Assembly (NCBI RefSeq): GCF_014041935.1 | Contig: NZ_CP059491.1 | Coordinates: 310,001-374,000, forward strand | Origin: Gordonia jinghuaiqii | GTDB taxonomy: Bacteria; Actinomycetota; Actinomycetes; Mycobacteriales; Mycobacteriaceae | Length of the DNA stretch: 64,000 bases | Reading direction: 5' to 3' | Shown: piece after piece, positions 35,329 to 43,691 of the stretch | Layout: each line of letters opens with the position of its first letter | How positions within the stretch are numbered: position 1 is the first letter of the stretch | The notes under the pieces: generated by a model | Databases searched by the model: none | What the model was told of the DNA's origin: nothing | The model's input: the letters and a program-made list of their open reading frames with translations, nothing else | Translations under genes and position numbers: made by a program

Positions 35329-35591
35329 GCTCCAGCCTTCGGTGCGAATTGCCAGGTTTGACCCAACGCTATTGAGGGCCGGGCACCGAGTGCATCGGGG
35401 AGAAGACCGAGTGGACCCCCAACTTTCGAGGGATCCCGGTCAGGGTCGGGTCGGGTGTCAACGCACCCCGATCGACCTCGCCGAGGCGCTCGGGTCGGTG
35501 AGCAGCCTGCGCAAGATCTCCGATCAGCTCGGCTGAGCCACGCAACCGGTCCCCCACGACAGTCGCCGCGGAACGTCCGGTGTGCAGTGGA

Positions 35592-36392
35592 TCAGGCGAT
35601 GTCGCGCCGGAACGTCGTGTACCGGCCGATGACGGCGAAGGCGGCGATGTAGACCAGCATCACCACCGCGCCGGCCCACTGCGGGAGCAGGTCGCCACCG
35701 CCGTCTCCCATCGAGGCGAAGAAGCTCGACCCGATCAGGGCGTCCGCTGCCGAGCCGGGCAGGAACTTCGACACCGACGACGTGACGTCGAACGACGCCA
35801 GGGCGATGCGCGCAATGGGTTCGACGAGCTGGGTGAACGCCAGCAGGATGACAATGGCCGCAACCTGATTGGAGACCACCGCGCCGAAGGCGACACCCAT
35901 CGCCGTCCACAGCACCATCACCAGCATCGACAGCACGATGACCTCGATGGTCGAGCCGTCGGTCAGGAACGCGCCGTCGCCGAGTCCGGCGAGAACCGGC
36001 GCGGCCGTGGCAACCACGGCGAGGGTGCCGAGGATGCCGTACAGCAGGCCCATCGGGATGCCGGCGATCAGCTTGGCCACCAACAGGACTCCGCGCCGTG
36101 GCTCCACCAGAAGGCTGGCGGTGATGGTCTTGTGCCGGAATTCACCGGTCACCGCGAGACTGCCGATCACCAGCGCGAAGACGTACCCGATCGGACTGGT
36201 GAGCGAGTAGATCGAGCGCGCGAGATCAGCACCGACCAGGGTGGTCGGCTGTTCCACTGAACTGTCGGCGGTCATCGAGAAGGCCAGTGCGGCACCGATG
36301 AACCCCAGGTAGGCGATCATCGCGATGAGCAGCACCCACCACATCCTGGTGGAGGTGAACTTGCGGTACTCCGCGATCAGCGCCGCCCTCAC
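35592..36392 (-). CDS. ABC-2 type transporter permease
   Basis: A 266-residue membrane component with about six hydrophobic segments. It starts MRAALIAEYRKFTSTRMWW, the cytoplasmic N-terminus common to ABC-2 permeases of the drug/antibiotic-export type, and has the EFRHKTITASLLVEPRRG cytoplasmic loop. Its start overlaps the stop of the ATPase gene (ATGA), so the two form one exporter. The substrate is not evident. Confidence 0.9.
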   Translation of the reverse strand: MRAALIAEYRKFTSTRMWWVLLIAMIAYLGFIGAALAFSMTADSSVEQPTTLVGADLARSIYSLTSPIGYVFALVIGSLAVTGEFRHKTITASLLVEPRRGVLLVAKLIAGIPMGLLYGILGTLAVVATAAPVLAGLGDGAFLTDGSTIEVIVLSMLVMVLWTAMGVAFGAVVSNQVAAIVILLAFTQLVEPIARIALASFDVTSSVSKFLPGSAADALIGSSFFASMGDGGGDLLPQWAGAVVMLVYIAAFAVIGRYTTFRRDIA

Positions 36393-37366
36393 CGGCCCTC
36401 CTCCCGTGATTCGACGGCGGGGGCCGGGTCGGCCGCCGATGGCCCACCTCCGGGTGCGAGATGGCTGGTCGGTGCATCCGAGGAACTCGTGAGTCGAAGG
36501 AACACGGATTCGAGGTCGGCGCCGACGTCGGCGAGCTGATGGAGTTCGAGACCCGCGGCGAAGGCGGCGGCGCCGACGGTCGCGGCGTCGGCGTCGTGGA
36601 TACGGAATCCGTCATGCGTGTCCTCCAGGCGCCAACCGCGTTCGGTTGCCAGCGCGACGAACGACGCCCGCGCGGGTGTCCGGACCTCGACGGATCGCTC
36701 GGCGAGTGCCTCGAAATCGGTCAGCGTCGACGCCCGGACCAGCTTGCCGCTGCCGATCACGACGACATCGTCGACGGTGCTGCGCACTTCGGCGAGCACG
36801 TGGCTGGACACCAGTACGGTCCGGCCCTCGTGCGCCAGCGAGCGCAACAGCCCGCGGAGCCAGACGATGCCCTGCGGGTCGAGGCCGTTGGCCGGCTCGT
36901 CGAGCAGGATGATCTGCGGGTCGCCGAGCAGTGCGGTGGCCAGTCCGAGCCGTTGACGCATCCCCATCGAGTACCCGCCGACCCGCCGGTCGGCGGCCGG
37001 GGTGAGTCCGACGAAGTCCAGCACGTCGCGGCACCGCGACGTCGGCACCCCCACTTGCGGGGCCAGTGCCTTGAGGTGACCGAGCCCGGTGCGCCCGGGG
37101 TGGAAGCTCGACGCCTCGAGCGCGGCCCCGACGTGTTGGGCGGGACGTGCGATCCGGCGGAACGGACGATCGCCGATGAGGGCGCGGCCCGCCGACGGTT
37201 CGACCAGCCCGAGCAGCATGCGCAGCGTCGTGGTCTTGCCGGAGCCGTTCGGTCCGAGGAAGCCGGTGACGCGACCGGGTGCCACCGTGAACGACAGATC
37301 GTCGACCGCGGTCACCGCACCGAAACGCTTGGTCAGTCCTTCGATCGTGATGGCCGGGGCCTGCAT
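36389..37366 (-). CDS. ABC exporter ATP-binding protein
   Basis: ATPase of a DrrA/CcmA-type exporter, about 325 residues. Walker A is GPNGSGKTT (near residue 38), the Q-loop region follows, the signature is YSMGMRQRLGLA, Walker B is IILLDEPANGLDP and the H-loop is SSHVL. A C-terminal regulatory segment of about 100 residues ends in a Pro/Ala-rich tail. The ATG at 37366 has GAGG five bases upstream and is preferred to the GTG at 37372. It lies eight bases after the CorA-like gene and overlaps the permease start. Confidence 0.93.
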   Translation of the reverse strand: MQAPAITIEGLTKRFGAVTAVDDLSFTVAPGRVTGFLGPNGSGKTTTLRMLLGLVEPSAGRALIGDRPFRRIARPAQHVGAALEASSFHPGRTGLGHLKALAPQVGVPTSRCRDVLDFVGLTPAADRRVGGYSMGMRQRLGLATALLGDPQIILLDEPANGLDPQGIVWLRGLLRSLAHEGRTVLVSSHVLAEVRSTVDDVVVIGSGKLVRASTLTDFEALAERSVEVRTPARASFVALATERGWRLEDTHDGFRIHDADAATVGAAAFAAGLELHQLADVGADLESVFLRLTSSSDAPTSHLAPGGGPSAADPAPAVESREEGR

Positions 37367-37373
37367 CGCCACC

Positions 37374-38498
37374 TCACAACCAGTCGCGGCGTCGGAACGA
37401 GAAGTACAGGGCCACGACCACCACGATGATCAGCAAGATGCTCATGACGAACCCCGAGGTGTTCAGATAGCCGGGGAACGGGACATTTTGGCCGTAGAAG
37501 CCGGTGATGGCGGTGGGCACGGCAATGATGGCCGCCCATGCCGTCAACTTCTTCATCACGGTGTTGAGGCGGGCGTCGGCGAGGGTCAGACTGGTCTCGA
37601 ACACCGTGGTGATCATGTCCCGCAACGATTCTGTCCATTCGGACGCGCGCAGTGCGTGGTCGTAGAGGTCGGAGAAATGCGGGTCGAGCTCGGGTGGCGC
37701 ATTGTTGTCGAAACGACGCCGCTGGATCCCGGCGATCACCTCGCGCATCGGCAGCACCACACGGCGCAGGATGACGAGATCCCTACGCAGATCGTAAGTT
37801 CGGCGCTGAAGGTCGCGGCCGGGGACACGTTCGTCGAACAGCAGTGCCTCGAGGTCCTCGATCTCGTCGTCGAGTCGCTGCACGGCGTCGAAATGTCCGT
37901 CGACGACGACGTCGAGCAGCCCGTGCACGAGCGCGCCCATGCCGTACTGCATCGCACCGCTGTCCGACCAGCGCCGGACCACCTCGTCCATGTCCATGAG
38001 GGAGGTCCGTCGCACTGTGATGAGTGCGTTGCGTTTTACGAAGACGGAGATGCGGTGGAGATCGAACATGCGCGCACGTCGGCCGCCCGACGCGCTGAGC
38101 CCGGTCGGCGTCGCGTCCGGATCGGGCCCGGAGTCACCGGCTGTCGAATCACCGGCTGTTGAATCACCGGCTGTAGAATCACTGTCTCCGTCGTTCAGCG
38201 CGATGGCGTAGACCATGACAAACGTGTGGCCGGCGTAGCTCACCGTCTTCACCCGCTCGGCGGCGGCGACGCTGTCCTCGATCGCGAACGGATCGAGGTC
38301 GAGTTCGGTGGCGAGGCGCGACAGCGTCTCATGGGTCGGGCACTCGAGGTCGGCCCAGATGAGGGTGCCGTCGGCGTCGAGGCAGTCCGAGATCGCCCCC
38401 AGGTCGAACCCGTCCACCGGCTCGCCGTCCCGCCATATCTGACCTCGGACGCGCTCGACGCCGCACGGTTCCGTGGTCTCCGAGAGGGACTCTGTCAT
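37374..38498 (-). CDS. CorA-like divalent metal transporter (variant GQN motif)
   Basis: A 374-residue member of the CorA/ZntB family: a large cytoplasmic N-terminal domain, a long helix, and two C-terminal membrane helices ending in a basic tail (SFRRRDWL). The selectivity motif, usually Gly-Met-Asn at the end of helix 1, reads ITGFYGQNVPFPGY, that is Gly-Gln-Asn. The N-terminal domain carries an inserted run of DSTAG repeats (residues about 107-122), encoded by 15-bp tandem repeats. Ion preference (Mg, Co, Ni or Zn) cannot be stated with the altered motif. The ATG at 38498 is used. Confidence 0.85.
   Translation of the reverse strand: MTESLSETTEPCGVERVRGQIWRDGEPVDGFDLGAISDCLDADGTLIWADLECPTHETLSRLATELDLDPFAIEDSVAAAERVKTVSYAGHTFVMVYAIALNDGDSDSTAGDSTAGDSTAGDSGPDPDATPTGLSASGGRRARMFDLHRISVFVKRNALITVRRTSLMDMDEVVRRWSDSGAMQYGMGALVHGLLDVVVDGHFDAVQRLDDEIEDLEALLFDERVPGRDLQRRTYDLRRDLVILRRVVLPMREVIAGIQRRRFDNNAPPELDPHFSDLYDHALRASEWTESLRDMITTVFETSLTLADARLNTVMKKLTAWAAIIAVPTAITGFYGQNVPFPGYLNTSGFVMSILLIIVVVVALYFSFRRRDWL
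38134..38178 (-). repeat. Three 15-bp tandem repeats in the CorA-like gene
   Basis: TCACCGGCTGTCGAA on the plus strand, with the second and third copies differing at one position (TTGAA, TAGAA). The unit codes DSTAG on the minus strand, so copy changes keep the frame. Confidence 0.93.
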
Positions 38499-38650
38499 GA
38501 GCACATCGTGACACCGCAGACGCGATCCGGTGGTCCGACAGGCAGAGGTGACCGTGACCACCCGAGCGGGTCGCCGGGCGCGGGTAGCATCGATGCCGGT
38601 GTCTGTGGTTCGGCGCGGATGCCGGTTCTCCCAGGTTAAGGCGGCGTGGC

Positions 38651-39886
38651 ATGGTCGACAGCAGCTCCAGAGGGCATCGGGTGATGCCGGCCCGCACGAG
38701 CGAGCAGATCCGTGAGTGGTGCGACCGCTCCGTGGTACCGGGTGAGCGGCGTGAACTGTCCGACACCGCCGCGCTTCTCATCGCCGCCGGCTACCTCACC
38801 CCGGGCGGGCGTGCGATCGTGGTCCGACGGATCTCGACGGGCCGTCCGATGCCGTCGATGCCCGCCGGATTCGGCGATCTGCGCCGCCTGCAGCGCGCCA
38901 TCGTCCAGCTCGAACATCAGCTGTCGAACCCGGTGGTACCGAGTGTGGTGGGTGCGGTGATGCGCAACCGGCTCAACGGGCTCCAGCGTCGCCGGGAGGA
39001 CGCGCGCAAACAGGTCGTGACCGCCAAGGGGGTCTTCGCGTCGGGTACCCGCGCGATTCGTCGCGAACGTCGCGAGAACGTCTACCTCGAAATCGAGGAG
39101 CGGGACCGGTTGTTCTCGGGCCTGCTGTGCACGCCGACCCCCAACGTCAACGCGTCGAGCTATGTTCGACGCGCCGGCACCGCCGCGTTCGACCGGATAG
39201 CCGGCGTCGTCGGGCAGGTCGCCTCGAAATCGGGCAATACGCAGGCCGGGCAGTGGGCGGATCAGTTCCTGTCCGCCGGTGTCCGCGAACCCCAGGCGGG
39301 TGCGCCGCGTGCGGCGGTCTTCGTCGACGGTTACGAGACCCTGCTGTTCATCGCGGGCCACTACTACGACCGCATCCTCAACAATCCGGCGTGGCGTTCG
39401 GACCATTTCGAGGTCCAGCGCACCCAGGTGAACCTGCATGCCGAACTCGCCGAGATCGCGGCCGACGTCATCGGCCTGCGCGCCGTCCGGATCGACCTCG
39501 ACCGTGCGAAACGCAACGGGGGCTTCGACCGCACCTTCGCGGCTCAGATCGACCAGCGTGAGACGACGCTGCGTCCGGTGTGGACCGAGCTCATCGACCG
39601 GGTACAGGCGCTCGGCGAGGTCGCGCACGTGGTCGAATCGGCTGCCGTCGAACTGCAGATCCTCGCCGAGTACAACAAGGCCTCAACCCTCGACGACCGC
39701 ATCGACGCCCTGATCGCGCGGTCGGGAGACCGGGAGATCTCGGTCGACAACGCCAAACGCCTCACCGAGCAGGTCCGCAGCGGTGAGGAGCAGCTCAGGA
39801 TCTACCGGGATGTGTTGCAGGGCAACATCGCCCGGATCTCGCCCGCGGTGCCGCGCGAACTACCGGCCCGGTACGAGCCGTCGTGA
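38651..39886 (+). CDS. Conserved actinobacterial hypothetical protein
   Basis: Not recognised. A 411-residue soluble protein without signal peptide or membrane segment. It is Arg- and Glu-rich and mostly helical by composition, with several likely coiled-coil stretches (about residues 75-135, LQRAIVQLEHQL...LQRRREDARKQV; and 365-390, LTEQVRSGEEQLRIYRDVL). The middle has AAVFVDGYETLLFIAGHYYDR. It reads as a normal actinobacterial protein with codon use like its neighbours. It is divergent from the CorA-like gene (about 150 bases) and its end overlaps the convergent thioesterase gene by 27 bases. Confidence 0.75.
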   Translation: MVDSSSRGHRVMPARTSEQIREWCDRSVVPGERRELSDTAALLIAAGYLTPGGRAIVVRRISTGRPMPSMPAGFGDLRRLQRAIVQLEHQLSNPVVPSVVGAVMRNRLNGLQRRREDARKQVVTAKGVFASGTRAIRRERRENVYLEIEERDRLFSGLLCTPTPNVNASSYVRRAGTAAFDRIAGVVGQVASKSGNTQAGQWADQFLSAGVREPQAGAPRAAVFVDGYETLLFIAGHYYDRILNNPAWRSDHFEVQRTQVNLHAELAEIAADVIGLRAVRIDLDRAKRNGGFDRTFAAQIDQRETTLRPVWTELIDRVQALGEVAHVVESAAVELQILAEYNKASTLDDRIDALIARSGDREISVDNAKRLTEQVRSGEEQLRIYRDVLQGNIARISPAVPRELPARYEPS

Positions 39887-40369
39887 CCACGCGGTGAGAT
39901 AACTCTTCTCCCCGGGCGTGAGTCGCCTCAAGGTGTGCTTCTCGATGTCGACGACGGCCATCTGGGTGCTCGCCACGCAGGCCGGGCGGTCGGCCGGCGC
40001 GGCGTCGGCGCCGCGGATCTCGTACCCGATGGTGAAGTCCACTGAACGAAATGTCTTGATCCACATGCCGATTCGCAGTGGCGAGTCGTCGTGGCGAAGT
40101 TGGGCCTGGTAACGGATGTCGACGTGGACGATCATCGCGCTGGTGATGAGCGGGGCGTAGTCCTCGCCCGCGCTGAGAAGCCACTCGATGCGAGCCTCCT
40201 CCATCAGCGTCACCATCCGGGCGTGATTGATGTGGCCGAAGGCGTCCATGTCCGACCACCGGACCCCGACCTCGGCGACGAAGGCGAATTCCCCGGGGCC
40301 CAGTCCGTCTGTGTCGGGTCCGTCGTGTGTATCGAGGTCTGCAGGCTGAGCGGGCGGTGAGTTCTGCAT
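39860..40369 (-). CDS. Acyl-CoA thioesterase, hot-dog fold (YbgC/FadM-like)
   Basis: Predicted 4-hydroxybenzoyl-CoA-type thioesterase, 169 residues from the ATG at 40369 (the frame is open to 40429). The active-site region VRWSDMDAFGHINHARMVTLMEEARIEW contains the Asp and the His-Ile-Asn-His segment of the family. DIRYQAQLRHDD and TLRRLTPGEKSYL follow. About 30 Pro/Asp-rich residues precede the domain. The 3' end overlaps the convergent hypothetical gene by 27 bases. Confidence 0.88.
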   Translation of the reverse strand: MQNSPPAQPADLDTHDGPDTDGLGPGEFAFVAEVGVRWSDMDAFGHINHARMVTLMEEARIEWLLSAGEDYAPLITSAMIVHVDIRYQAQLRHDDSPLRIGMWIKTFRSVDFTIGYEIRGADAAPADRPACVASTQMAVVDIEKHTLRRLTPGEKSYLTAWSRRLVPGR

Positions 40370-40560
40370 CGTGGACTTTCGCTCGGGGACAGCGACCCGA
40401 CGGTGAGTGGTCGTTGTTGTGACCCTCACACTTCGGTGGGTGACAGGTAGTCTGACAGTCTAGGTGTCCGGCTCGCCGAACCCGTCGGCCGACGCGGACA
40501 CAGCGGGGTGAGATGACTTCCGGTGCGGTCGGGGTGCTGCCGGGTGAGGGAGTTGGCCAG

Positions 40561-41538
40561 ATGTCGAGTCGGTTACTTGCGGGCTTGGTGTGTCTGCTGG
40601 TCACGGCTGTGCTGTCACCGGCCGTCGCGCAGGCCGCTCCCAGTCCGGCCGCACGGATCGCGAAGACGGTCAAACAGAGCGCCCTGCGCACCGACGTCTG
40701 GGTCCAGTCGCCGTCGATGGGCCAGCGCATCAAACTGTCGGTCCTCAGCCCGGCCGGGTCGTCGACACCGCGGTCCACGGTCTACATGCTCGACGGCGCC
40801 GGCAACGAAGGCGACGTCAGCGACTGGATCACCAAAGGTCGCGCGGGCGCCTTCTTCGCCGGCAAGAACGTCAACGTGGTGCTGCCGGCGGGCGGCAAGG
40901 GCACCTTCTACACCGATTGGCAGAAGAAGGACGCCGCGCTCGGCAAGCCGATGTGGGAGACCTTCCTGACCAGGGAACTGCCGCCGCTGATCAACAGCAG
41001 ATTCGACGGTAACGGCAAGAACGCCGTCATCGGGCTGTCGATGGGTGGGCAGGCCGCTTTCGCGCTGGCCATCCGCCACCCGGAGATGTACACGGGCGTC
41101 GCCTCGCTCAGCGGTTGCCCACCGGTGTCCGGTCCGCTCAACGAGGCCTATGTGCGCACCACGGTCGGCCGCGACGGCGGCGACGCCACCAACATGTGGG
41201 GGCCCTTCGGTTCCGCAGGCTGGCGCGCCCACGACCCGAGCCTGCACCTGGACAAGCTGCGCGGCAAGAACCTCTTCATCTCGGCGGGTTCGGGTGCGGT
41301 CGGCCCTCTCGACCTCCAGCGCCGGATCGAGCCGGAGGAAGGTCCCCGCGAGGTGGTGACGGCGTCATCGTCGGCGCTGGAACTCGGTGCCTACCGCTGC
41401 TCACTCGAGTTCGCCATCACCATGCGGGCCGCACGCGTGCCGTACACCGACGGCTTCCGACTCATCGGCACCCACACCTGGGCCTACTGGGAACGCGATC
41501 TGGAAGTGCTCTGGCCGGTCCTCGAGCGGGGACTGTAA
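40561..41538 (+). CDS. Secreted antigen-85-like esterase/mycolyltransferase
   Basis: Exported alpha/beta hydrolase, 325 residues from the ATG at 40561. A signal peptide is clear: LLAGLVCLLVTAVLSPAVAQA, with cleavage probably after AQA. The nucleophile elbow is GLSMGG, preceded by FLTRELPPLINSRF as in the antigen 85/FbpA-C and esterase D group. The catalytic His lies in GTHTWAYWERDL. In mycolic-acid bacteria these enzymes move mycolates to trehalose or arabinogalactan. The conserved WSSFY/fibronectin-binding stretch of true Ag85 is not obvious, so a related esterase is possible. The ORF extends to 40513, but the signal peptide argues for the later start. Confidence 0.87.
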   Translation: MSSRLLAGLVCLLVTAVLSPAVAQAAPSPAARIAKTVKQSALRTDVWVQSPSMGQRIKLSVLSPAGSSTPRSTVYMLDGAGNEGDVSDWITKGRAGAFFAGKNVNVVLPAGGKGTFYTDWQKKDAALGKPMWETFLTRELPPLINSRFDGNGKNAVIGLSMGGQAAFALAIRHPEMYTGVASLSGCPPVSGPLNEAYVRTTVGRDGGDATNMWGPFGSAGWRAHDPSLHLDKLRGKNLFISAGSGAVGPLDLQRRIEPEEGPREVVTASSSALELGAYRCSLEFAITMRAARVPYTDGFRLIGTHTWAYWERDLEVLWPVLERGL

Positions 41539-41629
41539 CCGGAATTCCCGCCGGGCAACCCCGCCGGCCGAGTAGGCCCGAGGGGCTACCCGAGGGCCGC
41601 GATCGAGGCCCCTGGTGACCCGACGCCGC

Positions 41630-42697
41630 TCAACCGCGCGAACCGTCCCAGCTCTCGGCGAAACGCAGGAAGGCGTCGTCTTCGTCGGAGTTGGTGACGG
41701 TGACTCGTACACCGTCACCGGCGAACGGCCGCACGACCACGCCGGCGTCGACGCAGGCCCGCGCGAAGTCCATGCTCGACGCGCCGAGGTCGAGCCAGAC
41801 GAAGTTCGCTTGTGAGTCGGGTACGCGGTACCCCGCGGCGCGTAGCCGCTCGGTGACGCGGGCGCGTTCGGCGACCACCGCGTCGGTGCGCGCCAGGAGT
41901 TCGTCCCCGGCGTCGAGGCTGGCGACCGCGGCGGCCTGGGCGACGCTGCTCACCGAGAACGGCACATGCACCTTGCCGAGCGCGGTGATGATCTCAGGGT
42001 CGGCGACGGCGTAGCCGATGCGGAGACCGGCGAGGCCGTACGCCTTGGAGAAGGTCCGCAGGATCACGAGGTTCGGGAACTCACGACGCAGCTGAAGCGC
42101 GTCGTAGGCCTGGGGCGCGGGCAGACGCTGGTACTCGAAGTACGCCTCGTCGAGCGCGACGATGACGTCCGACGGCACCCGGGTGAGGAACTCGTGGAGG
42201 TCGGCGGCCTCCACGACGGTTCCGGTCGGATTGTTCGGGTTGCAGACGAAGATCAGGCGGGTGCGGTCGGTGACGGCGGCGGCCATGGCGCGCAGATCGT
42301 GGGTGAGGTCGCCGGTCAGCGGCACCTGGACCGGTGTCGCGCCGGCGACGCGCGTCGCGAGCGGATAGGTCTCGAAGGATCGCCAGCCGAACACGACCTC
42401 GTCGCCCCGGCCGCTGGTGATGAGGATCAGGTTCTGGCAGAGGATCACCGACCCGCAGCCCACCTGGATCTCGTCCTCGGTGACGCCGAGTCGTTTGGCG
42501 AGCGAGGCGGTCAGCTCGACCATCCCGTTGTCGGGATAGCGGTTGGCTCCGGCCGCGGCGGCGGTGATCGCGTCGATGACGCTGGGCAGCGGGCCGTCGG
42601 TGACCTCGTTGCTGGCCAGCTTGACCGCACCCGGAAACGTCTTGCCCGGTACGTACACGGGGAGGTCGTCGAGATCGGGGCGGATTCGCAAGCTCAC
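41630..42697 (-). CDS. Histidinol-phosphate/aromatic aminotransferase (HisC/Pat family)
   Basis: PLP-dependent class I/II aminotransferase, 355 residues. PLP-binding features are VCNPNNPTGT, ALDEAYFEY, and the Schiff-base lysine in RTFSKAYGLAGLRIGYA. The C-terminal Arg lies in the GVRVTV strand. The open frame starts at 42814, inside the upstream tRNA region. GTG at 42697 (VSLRIRPDLDDLPVY) is the right start because the HisC family begins at exactly this point. Actinobacteria carry both HisC and the aromatic aminotransferase Pat; without histidine genes nearby, Pat is the more likely role. Confidence 0.9.
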   Translation of the reverse strand: MSLRIRPDLDDLPVYVPGKTFPGAVKLASNEVTDGPLPSVIDAITAAAAGANRYPDNGMVELTASLAKRLGVTEDEIQVGCGSVILCQNLILITSGRGDEVVFGWRSFETYPLATRVAGATPVQVPLTGDLTHDLRAMAAAVTDRTRLIFVCNPNNPTGTVVEAADLHEFLTRVPSDVIVALDEAYFEYQRLPAPQAYDALQLRREFPNLVILRTFSKAYGLAGLRIGYAVADPEIITALGKVHVPFSVSSVAQAAAVASLDAGDELLARTDAVVAERARVTERLRAAGYRVPDSQANFVWLDLGASSMDFARACVDAGVVVRPFAGDGVRVTVTNSDEDDAFLRFAESWDGSRG

Positions 42698-42815
42698 CAG
42701 ACCAATGTAGGCGTACCCCTCGAACGGGCAAAAAGTGGCTCTGACCAAACGGTTTGCTTGTTCGAGCGCAGGGTGTGTAACCTTTCGTCCGGCAGTTCGA
42801 AAGGACTCCGCCACA

Positions 42816-42905
42816 GGAGGCGTGCCAGAGCGGCCGAATGGGACTCACTGCTAATGAGTTGTTCCGCTTAAAACGGAACCGGAGGTTCAAATCCTCTCGC
42901 CTCCG
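42816..42905 (+). tRNA. tRNA-Ser (anticodon GCU)
   Basis: Acceptor GGAGGCG (42816-42822) pairs with CGCCTCC (42898-42904), discriminator G, and CCA is encoded at 42906-42908. The anticodon stem ACTCA/TGAGT encloses CTGCTAA with anticodon GCT at 42850-42852. A long variable arm is present, as in serine tRNAs. Confidence 0.97.
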
Positions 42906-42943
42906 CCACCGCGGTCGGCGACGGCGGTACAACTGAATAGCAC

Positions 42944-43016
42944 GCGCCCGTAGCTCAACGGATAGAGCATCTGACTACGGATCAGAAGGTTAGGGGTTCG
43001 AATCCCTTCGGGCGCA
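42944..43016 (+). tRNA. tRNA-Arg (anticodon ACG)
   Basis: Acceptor GCGCCCG (42944-42950) pairs with CGGGCGC (43009-43015), discriminator A. The anticodon stem TCTGA/TCAGA encloses CTACGGA with anticodon ACG (42977-42979), which is deaminated to ICG in bacteria. CCA is not encoded. It lies 38 bases after the tRNA-Ser and they probably share a transcript. Confidence 0.97.
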
Positions 43017-43020
43017 CTCT

Positions 43021-43060
43021 GAGAACGCCAGGTGAGATCGCATTTCGCCTGGCGTTTTCT
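43021..43060 (+). terminator. Rho-independent terminator after the tRNA pair
   Basis: Stem GAGAACGCCAGG (43021-43032) pairs with CCTGGCGTTTTC (43048-43059), 11 of 12 positions, with a 15-base loop, and the 3' arm runs into TTTTCT. It directly follows tRNA-Arg. Confidence 0.85.
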
Positions 43061-43640
43061 CTATGCCTGTGATCCTGAAGTGAGACATCGGCTCCATCGG
43101 TCGCTCCGGGAACCGGGAAGTGGCAGGGGATCGTGTGTCAATTGCCTCGGCGGGATTGGACTTCCTGCGCAGGCGCTCGTCTACCGACTCAGCTACGTCC
43201 ACGTCCACGGCGCCCGCGGCGTCCTTCCGGTCGGCGGCGGGCATCAGGGGTTGCGCATTGCGCATCACCCGGTGCGAGCTGGCGGTGGCGCGTCTGCTCA
43301 GCGACATCGGGGACCGCCGGGAGTTCGACCGGTACTATTCCTCGGACGTTCGAGCTGCAGGACTGACGTGCTGCTCGAACTCGTCGACTTACGCCGCGGC
43401 GACGCCGATCGGTACTCCGGTGCCGCCGTAACTGGATGAACAGAGGCCGGTGGTACTGCTCGCTCTCCGGGTGGTCGAACGGCTCCCAGCCGGGCGACGC
43501 CCAGATCCGTACGCCTCCTCCGAGTACTCGAACGCGGTGTGAACCAGCACCTATGGTGCGTCGGCGGTGTGCATAGCTGTGAAAATAGCGGCAGCGCAAC
43601 GGATTCAGATCAGAAGTTGCGTACGCCCGCGTCACGCGAA
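43061..43640. other. Gene-free stretch behind the tRNA genes
   Basis: About 580 bases between the tRNA terminator and the terminator of the catabolic cluster. No reading frame with family motifs or a convincing ribosome-binding site is seen on either strand. The open frames are short and look random. I saw no second copy of the tRNA-Arg 3' end that would mark an integrated element. Confidence 0.5.
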
Positions 43641-43670
43641 ACGCCCTCCACCGATCACGGTGGAGGGCGT
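43641..43670 (-). terminator. Hairpin terminator of the CitE-type lyase gene
   Basis: A perfect 13-base inverted repeat ACGCCCTCCACCG / CGGTGGAGGGCGT with a four-base loop (ATCA), 22 bases beyond the stop of the lyase gene on the minus strand. No U-tract follows, as is common in high-GC actinobacteria. Confidence 0.8.
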
Positions 43671-43691
43671 TCGGACGTGCCGGCCCGGCGG

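Noticed and set aside
35369..35557. Possible gene remnant between the DoxX-like and ABC permease genes
   Set aside because: Open frames of 60 residues or less on both strands with nothing recognisable; I see no reason to call a gene here.
43150..43215. Minus-strand sequence resembling a tRNA D-arm (TAGCTGAGTCGGTAGA)
   Set aside because: No acceptor or anticodon stem could be drawn and the T-arm does not match, so it is at best a chance or decayed fragment.
42816..43670. tRNA-Arg 3' end as the attachment site of an integrated element
   Set aside because: No integrase, no second copy of the tRNA end, and the following genes have normal composition.
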